NCBI GenBank assembly: GCA_946902985.2
Contig: OX336397.1
Span: 155,241,890 to 155,305,889, forward strand
DNA length: 64,000 nt
Direction: 5' to 3'
Source of the DNA: Meconema thalassinum
Taxonomy: Eukaryota > Arthropoda > Insecta > Orthoptera > Tettigoniidae
Shown: positions 53,167 through 63,598 of the stretch, one piece after another
How positions within the stretch are numbered: position 1 is the first letter of the stretch
Layout: each line of letters starts with the position of its first letter
Made by a program: the position numbers and the translations under genes
Notes under the pieces: model-generated
What the model saw: the letters and a program-made list of their open reading frames with translations, nothing else
The model's database searches: none
What the model was told of the DNA's origin: nothing

Positions 53167-53511
53167 AAAAAACAGGACATACCCAGGGAATTCTACACGT
53201 CAAATGCGATGTTGGACCGAAGATGGATGCATCCATTCTGTGAAATGCGACATGTTGAGACCAGACTTGCGGTACATGGCTTTCACCACAAGATCTGCTC
53301 CAGGAAGGTGTTCCATGATCCAGATGGAAATTGCATTTGTGAACTATGTGGGAATGTATGTGAAATGTACCATATCGTTTCTTGCCCAAAACGAACCATG
53401 TCGATAGTGGCATACAGCACAGACAGTAATTGAATTATCACGATAATTAGTAATTAGTGTACGAAATGTATACGTCAGCAATATGGCCACAGGCTGCAAT
53501 AATAGTACATT

Positions 53512-54085
53512 ATGCAACGAGCCTATAACGGCAATAATTAAGGTTGGTTGGTTCTTAAGTTTAGGGGCTGCGACAACGCGGTCATGTAGCCCCGTGTACT
53601 TTGGGTGTGTGTAGAATCTGTCTGATAACCGGTGTTAGTTGTGATGACTGTATTAGTGTGTGTTATCTGTTTTTTAATTTAAGTACTGCAACTTAGAATT
53701 TTTCAAATAGTTCCTACTTTTGCCACCAAGCGCCACCGTCAACGACTACTAGGCCAAGTTCAGAACTTAGCTACTAGACGCCACCACAGTCGGCCCTTGG
53801 CAACGAACGTAGAAACCTAAGAGCGTTGTTTACATTCTTAACCTATCCAATTTACTGTAGCTTCACACAGGTGCAATTAGTGGAAGGTTCTTTAACATGC
53901 CATAAATCTATGACATGGGACCGCCGGCTTTTCTTCCCCTCCGAAGGAAGGCATACTGAGGGATTTAGGCAATAATTAAGACACGAGTATGTTTATAAAA
54001 CGAGCGTAAGCGAGTTTTATAATTTTCATACGAGTGTCTTAATTACCATTATAGGCGAGTTGCATACGATTGTTTATGTTCGACG
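53512..54085. repeat. Foldback element, left arm split by SINE-A
   Basis: The left arm (atgcaacgagcctataacgg, then caataattaag and acacgagtatg) occupies 53513-53542 plus 53981-53991. The right arm (catacgagtgtcttaattac and attataggcgagttgcata) is at 54031-54070. The centre carries aaacgagcgtaagcgagttt. The two arms pair over about 40 bp once the SINE-A at 53543-53967 is removed. Confidence 0.7.
53543..53967 (-). mobile_element. SINE-A, 5'-truncated with a perfect target duplication
   Basis: It is flanked by the 13-bp duplication ggcaataattaag (53530-53542 and 53968-53980). The tRNA-like head is missing; the copy stops at the gagggattt block. Truncation at the 5' end with an intact duplication points to incomplete reverse transcription at the target. 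Confidence 0.92.
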
Positions 54086-54785
54086 ATAATTATTATAACT
54101 ATTTTATGTTCGAACATAAATATTCATAAATACCTGTCGAGATTTCGCCAGTTTTATTTACTGAACAGAGCGCATGAGATGCAGAGAATACCTTGTATTT
54201 GACCATGGCCTCCTTGATTACCCTACTATGACACTAGGCCACGCAGTGAAATTTAAATTAGAAGACCGTGGAACTCAGCGCAAGTGCGATGCTATGCTTA
54301 TCTAATTGGTCAAACAACTGTTTCTTGAGCTCTGATTGGTGGGAGGAACTATTTCATAATGAAAAATAGTGTTATAATGAGCCTCATTATAGTACAGTTT
54401 TCTGACATAAAGATTATTATATTGTGCCTATTAAGAGAGATGTGATTTTTTGTTTCTCTTAAAAACCCACTTTTCCCACCCCTTTGGTCAATGGTTGGTG
54501 CTATCAAAAAACTTCACAAACATAAATGTTTGGCGCTTGTCCGAAGAATAGTATGAACTTTAAATGGATTCGATATTTCACATATTAAGAGAGTTCTAGC
54601 GATATTTCACTTTTTCGAAAAAGGCCCCTCCCCCTCCCTCCATTTTCACCCACTTGGCCCGTTAACGAACTCAACGGAGATTTTAAGGCGATATGTATTA
54701 TGTAAAAAATTCAAAGTGATTGGGGAAAATTGCGGTAGTTATCGTGTCCACAAGAAAGTGATATAGGCTACATAAGTCAACAAAG
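54086..54785. other. Unassigned sequence
   Basis: A perfect 14-bp palindrome, tatgttcgaacata, lies at 54107-54120. Short inverted pieces around ataatgagcctcattat (54375-54391) suggest further MITE remnants. I see no coding frame. Confidence 0.45.
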
Positions 54786-54789
54786 TCAA

Positions 54790-55104
54790 CAAAAAAAGTC
54801 AACCCCTGGCACTATCCAGCCCATGACGGGCTAAGGCCGACCAAGCGACCGCTGCCCAGCCATTTGGCCTGCAGATATTGGGGTGACGCGTGATCAGCGC
54901 ATCGGGTCCCCTCGGCCGTTAATCTTGGTATTCGTGATCGGGGCGCTGTCTCACTGTCAGACAGCTACTCAATTGTCCTCACGAGGCTGAGTGCACCCCG
55001 TTCCAACCCTCACGTCAGTTTTAAAATCCCTGACGGAGCCGGGGATCGAACCCGGGGCCTCCGGGCGAGAGGCAGGCGCGCTACCCCAACACCACGGGGC
55101 CGGC
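54790..55104 (-). mobile_element. SINE-D
   Basis: It is nearly identical to 17445-17746. The head gccggccccgtggtgttggg is at 55104 and the tail repeats gttgacttt. The flanks share ataggctacataa (about 54764-54776 and 55117-55129), with a short AT-rich filler between the head and the right-hand copy. Confidence 0.9.
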
Positions 55105-55129
55105 ATTATATATATATAGGCTACATAAA

Positions 55130-55899
55130 TTATGTAATATTATTAACTTTTGAACTGACGGTGGTTTTGGGGGTCTGGAGGATGTGAAACGCGAAGATAT
55201 GTCTTAATTTTCCGGTAGTCGAAACTTGGTTCCCATTGCAATAGGTAGATATTTAGTGAAATCTACCTAAAATGGGGGGCCACCGACAATCATCCCAAAT
55301 TCAGCCGATTATAGGTTTGGATCCCATTGGCACCATGGCCTTGTGTTCATCGGTGGAAAAGTTTTATCGCTGCAGGCACCTGACACTGAGGCAACCAAAG
55401 CTACTTAAGTGCTGAAAAAGATGCCTACCTGTCAGGCGTTGGGTCCATTGCAAACGTATAAATGAAAGATGTTTTGTGATGTTTGCAAGTTCGAACCACA
55501 CCATCAGCCGTCCTTGAAACGGTAAGAAAATTCCAGTACAGTACTTTCTGATAGGCCATATTCAAGTGTCTTATGAGGTTGGCGTTAGGAAGGACATCCG
55601 ACTGTAAAATCAACCGACTCTGTTGAAACGGGGCGGACATTCTTGCTATGGTTTGATGTGTGGGCTTAGGGCCACGGAGGGTGAGTGGTTATTCGATGAG
55701 TGTACTTGAGATATCTGACAGCCTGTGTTATTGTGCTGTGTGCAGATATAATTGGAAAAGAGGTAATCGTGGCTTAAATTTAGGGTTCTTTCCGACAGTA
55801 AAATAGCGAAAGCATGGAAATTCAAGTCTAGGAAATAAGAGACGACCCCCGCTTGGCCCAATGAGATTGAACGTTCTCCGTTCCAGTCATCATAACAGA
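55130..55899. other. Unassigned sequence with a SINE-H-like piece
   Basis: About 55716-55893 resembles a degraded minus-strand SINE-H (tgtgttattgtg, aattggaaaagaggtaatcg). The rest has no visible match. Confidence 0.4.
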
Positions 55900-55913
55900 G
55901 TTATATTTCTTGA

Positions 55914-56228
55914 AAATACACAGCCTGCTTCCAATTGACCGACCGGGTCAGGGAAGGGAATGAATGAATCCCCAATCCAGCGGTGAGGATATGAACTGTG
56001 CCGGCTGCCGAAGCCTGTCGCACTCCCCTGCGGCAATGATTAAATGAATGACAGATGAAAGGAAATGATAGTGGAGAGTGTTGCTGGAATGAAATTTGTG
56101 ACAGGGAAAAGCAGAATACCCGTAGAAAAATGCCTCCGCTTTGTCCAGCCAAAATCTCACATGGGATTTGAACCACGGATCCAGCAGTGAGAGGCCGGCG
56201 TGCTGCCGCCTAAGCCACGGAGGCTCTA
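55914..56228 (-). mobile_element. SINE-G, long copy
   Basis: On the minus strand the head gcctccgtggcttaggcggc has B-box ggttcaaatcc. It is flanked by gttatatttcttga (55900-55913) and gttgtatttcttga (56229-56242), a 14-bp duplication with one mismatch. It contains about 100 bp of body absent from the copy at 13678. Confidence 0.9.
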
Positions 56229-56242
56229 GTTGTATTTCTTGA

Positions 56243-56490
56243 CAAGGTTATTTATTTGACTTCCTAAAAATACCCTTTTCGATCTTAGATTTGGCACCAA
56301 GAGTTGCCACATCTATAAAATTATGCCCTGGCTGCATGAATTATAGAGCAGCTTACGTCACAGAGCAGCAATCACATCGATGATGCTCAATGATTCAACA
56401 AGGACAGACAGACAATTTCCGCTCGCTGACATTTAAGAACAGTGGGTCGTCATTCATAATTGGATATGAGGATGGGGGGTTGTTGTTGTT
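56243..56490. other. Unassigned sequence
   Basis: I see no repeat match. Confidence 0.4.
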
Positions 56491-56496
56491 GGAGTA

Positions 56497-58500
56497 TTCA
56501 TGCCTCCCTGTCCTGAGCTAATCGTTTCATCTCTACATAGCTTCCACACCTTACATCTTTGGTCTAACCCTGCAGTTCTTGTCCACGACCCTTCCTTCCA
56601 TAACTAAGCAAGCTATTCCTGGGTGTCTTGGTACGTGTACTACCAACCTATCTCTTCTCTTCTTTGGCAGTTGCCAGAAACATCTCTCCTTTCCCACTCA
56701 TCTTAATACCACTTCTTTTGTTACTCGGATCTTCATCATTCTCCTGTAACACCACATTTCAAATGCTTCTATTCTCCTCTTTTCTGCTGCACCAACAGTC
56801 TAAGTTTCACTTCCATAGAATGTCACGCTCCAGACTAAGGCTTTCAAAAATGAATTTCTAATACCTAAACCCATATCCGATAACAAAAGATTCCTTTTCT
56901 GTTGAAATGCTTTCCTTGCTTACTTTTTATATCCTCTTTGCTTCGTCCATCACTGGTTATTTTGCTTTCTAAGAACCAGAAGTCTTCTACTTCCTTTAAC
57001 ATTTCATCTACCGATTTTTCGTCAATAGAGGTTTCTGATTTCTTTTGGCTGCATTCCGTTATTGATTTTCATCATGAATTCCTCAAGACGGAAGCCATAC
57101 AATTTAAAAACTCATTCAAATCCTCTAATTATTTAAGAAAAGCGCACAATATGCATAATGATACATAAATTATTCTTGACATAGTCCTATCATTGAGATT
57201 GTCCTGTTTGGGCAGTATTGTGCATTATATCGCTCAGTATTAATCGCACAATTTGCACACGCAGGATTATTCCGGTTGATGAAATCTTAGGTTCCGTCAT
57301 AGCTTGTGATGAAAGCCGTGCGTTGCAAATATTGTCAGCATGTGTCGAAGTTCATAATTTGGCTGCTTCCATTTCCGATGTTCTAATAGCGTCTGTTGTG
57401 TAAAGAAGAGCTTCAAGATGTCCTAAGCAGACTCATCGCATGGGCAGACAGAAATGAACTACAAATCAACCAAAATGAAACCAAACAAATGACCTATAGG
57501 AGAGGAGGGAAACATGCTTCAAGAAACACAATAACACTACACAATGAGCCTTTAGGAGTAGTCTCAAAATTTAAATACCTCAGAGTTACTTTACAAACAA
57601 CATTATCATCCTTCAAATTCCATATTACAGAGAGAGCCACTGCAGCAATAAAAGCCATGTATCATATCCAACAACCACAGCGAATCTCAATAGCCACTGC
57701 ATTAACACTGTTCAAGACGGCTATAGTACCAATAGCAACCTATGGGATCAACATCATCTGGGACAAACAAACAATCACAAATCTTTCAACACTTGAGAAG
57801 GTCAGAGCCCGTTACCTAAAATGGATTCTAGGAGTAGGGAAGTCAGCACCATCGAGGCTAACATATGTGTTAACAAAAGAAACCTTCCTCGTCGAGAACA
57901 TAAAAGCACAATTCTGGCTACCAAGTACTAAGGATTATGAAAAGACACTACACCTGTTAAAAGAGAAAACTAATGTCATATGGCCCGAATTCAAATCCTC
58001 TAATGACACGGCTAAGATGACGATGTCATCATCAAATCTCAGAGTTGAGATTATTTCTCCTTGCATCTTTACTCCTAAGCTTACCTTAAATATTTCTCTG
58101 CATCACTGAAAAGTATGGGATGTGTCATAAGACGTAGCCTTGCCTTACACCTTTCTGAATACCAGCTTCTCTCTCATGTACTTTGGCTCGAATAACTGCT
58201 GTCTGGTTTTTGTAAAGATTGCATATCACCCTCCTATCCCTGTACTTTATTCCAAACCTTTATAAAATGTCAAACAACTTAGTCCAATCAAAGTTATCGA
58301 AAGCCTTTTTTATAAGTCTACGAATGCGATGAACGTTCACTTATTTTCCCTTATTCTACCATCCAAGATCAGCTTAACAGTTAGTACAGTTTCCCTTTTT
58401 CCAAAGTTTCTCCTGAAACCCAATTGGTTTTAACCCAACTCGGATTTTGTCTTTCCATCCTCTAGTAAACTATTCTCGTCCTAACTTTCATAAGAACCAA
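56497..58500 (-). pseudogene. LINE-A, reverse-transcriptase palm to C-terminus, split by an 859-bp insertion
   Basis: From 58500 down, the minus strand encodes broken pieces of the reverse-transcriptase core: a KAFD-region equivalent, TRQQLFEPKYMREKLVFRKV, and near 58010 a degraded catalytic box, LRFDDDIVILA, where RFADD is expected. The frame reaches SLEDLN at 57989-58004 and is interrupted. It resumes at 57114-57129 with LEDLNEFLNCMASVLR and continues to the usual C-terminus and 3' end at 56497. This is the only copy here that includes the palm. Stops and frameshifts are numerous. Confidence 0.8.
57130..57988 (+). mobile_element. LINE-C-containing insertion in LINE-A with a 16-bp duplication
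   Basis: It is flanked by the perfect 16-bp repeat attcaaatcctctaat (57114-57129 and 57989-58004). The plus strand from 57396 encodes ELQDVLSRLIAWADRNELQI, FKYLRVTLQTTLSSFKFHIT, ATAAIKAMYHIQQPQRISIA, TYGINIIWDKQTITNLSTLE and KVRARYLKWILGVGKSAPSR. This is the post-palm region of LINE-C. The open frame formally runs to 58109, but its end is antisense LINE-A. The insert has no 3' tail, so its mode of insertion is unclear. Confidence 0.8.
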
Positions 58501-58506
58501 TACTCT

Positions 58507-58989
58507 GGTTGGTTGGTTCTTCAGTTTAGGGGCTGCGACAACGCGGTCATGTAGCCCCGTGTACTTTGGGTGTTTGTAGAATCTGTCTGATAATCGATGT
58601 TAATTGTGATAGCTGTATTAGTGTGTGTTATCTGTGTTTAATTCAGGTAAGAATACATAAGATTTTTAAGAAGTTCAAAATTTTGCTATCAAACGCCACC
58701 GTCAACGACCAACTAGTTCTGAACTTGGTTACTAGATGCAACCGGAGTCGGCTCCTGGCGACGAACGTTGGAACCTGAGAGCGTTACTCAAATATAACTT
58801 ATAAATTAGCTTTACGCAAGTGTAATTAGTGGAAGGTTCTTTATCATGCCATAAATCTATGACATGGGACCACCTGCTTTACTTCCCCTCCGAAGGAAGG
58901 CATACTGGGGGATTTTTAACACTCTTAAGAAAATCCGAAGACTTCAACCGGGTTTAAACCTGCGATCTTGGGCATAGAAGCTCAGCATG
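58507..58989 (-). mobile_element. SINE-A, left arm of an inverted pair
   Basis: The tail (ggttggttgg) is at 58507. The copy ends inside the tRNA-like head at cagcatgc, where the next SINE-A begins on the other strand. Two head-to-head copies form a large inverted repeat. Confidence 0.85.
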
Positions 58990-59374
58990 CTTCGGAGGGG
59001 AAGTAAAGCCGGCGGGCCCATGCCATACATTTATGGCATGTAAAAGAACCTTGCACTAATTACACTTGTGTGAAGCTGAATTATAGGTTAGATTTGGCTA
59101 ACGATCTTAGGTTATAACGTTCGTCGCCAGGAGCTGACTGCGGTGGCATCTAGTAACCATGTTCAGAACTAGTTGTTGACGGTGGCGTTTGGTAGTAAGA
59201 ACTACTTGAAAATTGAATGTCTGCAGTCCTTACTTGAATTAAAAACAGGTAACACACACTAATACAGCGATCACAATTAACACCGGTTATCAGACAGATT
59301 CTACACACACCCAAAGTACACGGGGCTACATGACCGCCTTGTCGCAGCCCCTAAACTGAGGAACCAACCAACCA
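58990..59374 (+). mobile_element. SINE-A, right arm of an inverted pair
   Basis: It begins at ttcggaggggaagtaaagcc without the tRNA-like head and runs to the aaccaaccaacc tail. It is inverted relative to 58507-58989. Confidence 0.85.
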
Positions 59375-59838
59375 ATCTGACGTCCATAATATGGCTCTAC
59401 AAATTAAATACGTGCTACAAGTTCCCATTCACTTCAATCATCCCCTAACTAAACCTAAGCGGCTTCGGTGGCGTAGTTGGTAGCATGCTGAGCTTCTATG
59501 CCCAAGATCGCGGGTTCAAGCCCGGCCGAAGTCGTTGGATTTTTAAGAGCGTTAAAAATCCCTCAGTATGCCTTCCTTCGGAGGGGAAGTAAAGCCGGCG
59601 GTCCCATGTCATAGATTTATGGCATGTTAAAGAACCTTCCACTAATTACACCTGTGTGAAGCTAAATTGCATAGGTTATGAATGTAAACAACGCTCTTAG
59701 ATTCCTACGATCGTTGCCAAGAGCCTACTGCGGTGGCGTCTGGTAGCTAAGTTCTGAACTAGTAGTTGTTGACGGTGGCGGCAAAAGTAGGGACTATTTG
59801 AAAAATTGAAAAGTCTGCAGTCCTTACTTGAATTTAAA

Positions 59839-60600
59839 AAAGTGAGTCAGTCTGAAAGACTAGACTTTGTATCATCTTAAATGCTACAAATGCTGAAATA
59901 TGCTAGAAAGGCTGGAGGCTTCTCGCTTCGCTCGAAGCCAAAGACTGTTGACATGTTAGAAAATTACCTGCATAGTACTTATCTTGCTTATCTTGTTTCA
60001 AATTACTCGCGAACGGCAAGTGTAAACCAAGGGCAAAGCAAGGTCAAGCGCGCGGGATGCCGCACGCTCACCAGAGCGCGCGGGGACGTGCCCCTTCCAT
60101 CTAGTCTAAAAACACTTATAGTGGGCGAAGTATTGAAGATAGAGATATGCTCTCGCGGACTCTTTTGTAGAACTTTTCATGCTGACCAATTCTTACGCTC
60201 ATAGTATATTGACATTTTTAACGGTTTGCCCAGCGAAAGCTTAAGAAGCGCACGGACGCCAAGTTTGTTTTCGACTTTTTCACTGAAATCGTTTCTGCTT
60301 GGCTTCCTTTGATCATGCATAAATTATTTTCTACAGAATCTTTCCTCGATATATCCTTTACAGAATGGTGAAAATCGCATCAAAATCCATCCAGTGGTTC
60401 TCGAGATTACCCGTGACATCCAAGAATCGGGGATTTTTGTCTTATACTAACGAAGTAGAGATTGTCGGGGAACACATGCACCAAGCGTTACTATGACGTC
60501 ACACACCTCAGTGCATCTGGATACATTTCGTCCCGTCACCGTACGTAACGCCAGACCCCAGCATAACGACGAAGTCGACATGATCATTTAAAATGATAAA
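59839..60600 (+). mobile_element. Repeat T copy 3, interrupted by repeat S
   Basis: The ends match copies 1 and 2 (agtctgaaagactagacttt at the left, gatcatttaaaatgataaaa at the right). The middle, compared with 36352-36632, contains an extra segment from about 60107 to 60474 that is repeat S in inverse orientation. It has a TGACGTCA at 60494-60501. Confidence 0.7.
60107..60474 (-). repeat. Repeat S copy 3, nested in repeat T
   Basis: On the minus strand it reads gattcttggatgtcacgggt, then cgctgggcaaaccgttaaaa, then cagcatgaaaagttctac and cgcccactataagtg, as in copies 1 and 2. Confidence 0.75.
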
Positions 60601-60767
60601 AACAGATAACACACTTATACAGTCATCACAATTAACACCGGTTATCAGACAGATTCTACACACACACCCAAAGTACACGGGGCTACATGACCGCGTTGTT
60701 GCAGCCCCTAAACTTAAGAACCAACCAACCTAACTAAACCTACTCTAAGCCTAAGTGAGCACCATTT

Positions 60768-60870
60768 GATGATGTTCGCTTGACGAATGATCCAATTGTG
60801 TGAGAAGTGTTTATTTCAGGCACTAGGTGATACTCCCTACCCACATTCGTGTAGACCAACTGAAAAGCTT
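60768..60870 (+). repeat. Repeat U copy
   Basis: It starts gatgatgttcgcttgacga and ends gtgtagaccaactgaaaagc. The centre is diverged. Confidence 0.5.
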
Positions 60871-61139
60871 CTACTAGTAGGTTACGCAACATTGCCTCTA
60901 ATATTTCAGTATCATGAAGTGCTCCATTTTCTCGTTATTGAACAAGGGAGGTTGTCGTGTACTTAGTCCAGCGTGGGAGGATCTGCGTTTAAAGCTGCGG
61001 TGTTCCCATGACGTCACATCTCAAAGGCTTTGATTAACTCGGTTACTTGTAACCGAATACAAAGTCAAGAGCAGAGACGTTTGATGCTAATGGGAGCGGA
61101 GTTATGTTACCACATTAAACACAGGCTTCTCTTCAAACT
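60871..61139. other. Unassigned sequence
   Basis: A TGACGTCA octamer lies at 61009-61016. Otherwise nothing is recognised. Confidence 0.4.
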
Positions 61140-62247
61140 GTGGGAGCAAGGTAAGAAGGGAGATAGGAAGGAAGGGTGTGAGTGAGGGAGGAAGGAAGGA
61201 AGGGCCGAAGGAAGATAGGAAGGGCGAAAGGAAGGGTGGAAGGGAGGAAGGAAGGGCGGAAGGAAGAAAAGAAGGGCGAAAGGAAGATAGGAAGGGCGGA
61301 AGGAAGGGCGAAAGGAAGGAAGGGCGGAAGGAAGGGTGAAAGGAAGGACGGGCGAAAGGAAGGGTGAAAGGAAGGACGGGCGAAAGGAAGGGTGAAAGGA
61401 GGGCGGAATGCAGGATGGGCGAAAGGAAGGACGGGCGGAAGGAAGGACGAAAGGAAGGACGGGCGGGAGGAAGAGTGAAAGGAAGGACGGGCGGGAGAGA
61501 GGGCGAAAGGAAGGGCGAAAGGAAGGACGGGCGGGAGAAAGGGCGAAAGGAAGGACGGGCGGAAGGAAGGGTGAAAGGAAGGACGGGCGAAAGGAAGGAC
61601 GGGCGGGAGGAAGGGCGAAAGGAAGAACGGACGGGATGAAGGGCGAGAGGAAGGACGGGCGGGAGGAAGGGCGAAAGGAAGGACGGGCGGGAGGAAGGGC
61701 GAAAGGAAGGACGGGCGGGAGAAAGGGCGAAAGGAAGGACGGGCGGGAGGAAGGAAGGAAGGGCGAAAGGAAGGACGGGCGGGAGGAAGGGTGAAAGGAA
61801 GGACGGGCGGGAAAAAGGGCGAAAGGAAGGACGGGCGGGAGGAAGGGCGAAAGGAAGGACGGGCGGGAGAAAGGGCGAAAGGAAGGACGGGCGGGAGAAA
61901 GGGCGAACGGAAGGAGGGCGGGAGGAAGGGCGAAAGGAAGTACGGGCGGAAGGAAGGGCGAAAGGAAGGACGGGCGGGAGAAAGGGCGAAAGGAAGGACG
62001 GGCGGGAGAAAGGGCGAAAGGAAGGACGGGCGGGAGGAAGGGCCAAAGGAAGGACGGGCGGAAGGAAGGGTGAAAGGAAGGACGGGCGGGAGAAAGGGCG
62101 AAAGGATGGACGGGCGGGAGGAAGGAAGGAAGGGCGAAAGGAAGGACGGGCGGGAGGAAGGGCGAAAGGATGGACGGGAGGGAGAAAGGGCGAAAGGAAG
62201 GACGGGCGGAAGGAAGGTCGGAAGGAAGGAAGGACGAAGGAAGGATT
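61140..62247. repeat. 28-bp purine-rich minisatellite, about 40 copies
   Basis: The unit is close to ggaaggacgggcgggaggaa plus gggcgaaa. The plus strand is almost entirely G and A with scattered C and very few T. Shorter variants (ggaagggcg) occur at both edges. Because 28 is not a multiple of 3, all frames stay open on both strands. This produces spurious frames of 386 and 405 codons rich in Pro, Ser, Phe, Leu and Arg on the minus strand, and Gly, Arg, Lys and Glu on the plus strand. None is a gene. Confidence 0.95.
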
Positions 62248-63120
62248 TTAACATGGATATTGGACATGTGTTTGGGCTGGAGTGTAGCCTATCTGGAATT
62301 AGTCTCACCTGGTTACCATGGCAACAAGAGCAAGTGCGCTTAGTTCCCACTCATTGCAGTGGGTGTGTCACTAATAAGATAAGTTACGTACAGATGAATA
62401 AAAACTCAGTAACAGGTAAGTTAATTCATTTTAGGGCTCGGGACATTTTGGCAATCAACCCCATGTGCTTGGGTGTGTTATGACAACCTGTGTTCCTGCA
62501 GTGACTGCTTTAAGAGTGTCGGGAATGGGGACTAGTCGCTGGGAAGGCCACTGCAAGGATCTTATAAAACATACCAGCAGCATTGCCAAACCGATTGAGT
62601 TGACAGGATGGATCCTTAGGGAAACAGTTTATTTCAATCAGCAGATGATTGAGTGACGACCAGAGAGCAGCATCAAACTCTGGTAGTGTCTATCCCTCAA
62701 TTGGATTAATTGGCAGATGATACTCTTGGAAGGTAGTAAATGGAAGGCTGGCGGTTGCCTGTAGGTCCTGTCAGCCGTCACGCAAGCTTTTTAAAATCCT
62801 AGTTTCGCAGGCATACAGCAACGCCATGAGCTTACAGTACAGGGTCATTATCTATGTGCGCCCCGGTAAACACGGCAAGCTAAGCCGGCTGTGACTGGCA
62901 CAGATCGCGGCTGCAGGTACCCGGTTCAGCCGGTGGTAGGCGCGCACTTTTTTACATAACATGTTCAACAATGTGTACTTACAGTGCTCATAGCCGATGC
63001 TGAAAATGTCCTCCCTCTCTTGTAACACACACCTGACATCTTCTGATGAAAGAATGGACAACAATCTCATCTAATTTTTGTTGTCTGTTAACTTTTTTAT
63101 TATATACGGAGCCAGTTTTG
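62248..63120. other. Unassigned sequence
   Basis: I see no clear repeat match or recognisable domain. A part near 62425-62490 (agggctcgggacattttggc and tgtgcttgggtgtg) resembles a degraded SINE-H tail. Confidence 0.4.
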
Positions 63121-63124
63121 GTGG

Positions 63125-63598
63125 TCGGTTGGTTCCTCAGTTTAGGGGCTGCGACAACGCGGTCATGTAGCCCCGTGTACTTTGGTTGTATGTAGAATAT
63201 GTCTGATACCATGTGTTAATTGTGATGACTGTATTAGTGTGTATTATCTGTTTTTTAATTTAAGTATAGACTGCAACTTAGAATTTTTCAAATAGTTCCT
63301 ACTTTTGCCGCCAAATGCCACCGTCAACGACTAGGCTTAGTTCAGAACTTAGCTACAAGACGCCACCTCAGTCGGCTCTTGGCGACGAACGTTGAAACCT
63401 AAGAGCGTTGTTTACATTCCCAACCTATATAATTTCGCTTCACACAGGTGTAATTAGTGGAAGGTTCTTTAACATGCCATAAATCTATGACATGGGACCG
63501 CCGGCTTTACTTCCGCTCCGAAGGAAGGCATTCTGAGGGATTTTTAACGCTCTTAAAAAGTCCGACGGCTTCGGCCGGGTTTGAACCCGCTATCTTGG
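63125..63598 (-). mobile_element. SINE-A, head truncated within the B-box side
   Basis: The cggttggttcctcagtttag tail side is at 63125. The copy ends at 63598 after gggtttgaacccgctatcttgg, so the A-box half of the head is missing. Confidence 0.85.

Larger units (their letters stand above)
59458..60729 (+). mobile_element. SINE-A, full length, interrupted by repeat T
   Basis: The head, gcggcttcggtggcgtagtt with B-box gggttcaagccc, starts near 59460. The first part ends at 59838. The rest (acagataacacactt to aaccaaccaacc) is at 60601-60729. The intervening 760 bp are repeat T, which itself carries repeat S. Confidence 0.85.

Noticed and set aside
57989..58109. End of the 237-codon LINE-C frame as LINE-C protein
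   Set aside because: Beyond the 16-bp duplication the sequence is antisense LINE-A (its catalytic-box region), so the C-terminal 40 codons are accidental.
61107..62350. Very long open frames (up to 405 codons) on the minus strand and 230 codons on the plus strand
   Set aside because: They are produced by the 28-bp purine-rich minisatellite. All frames are open and translate to the same low-complexity repeats.
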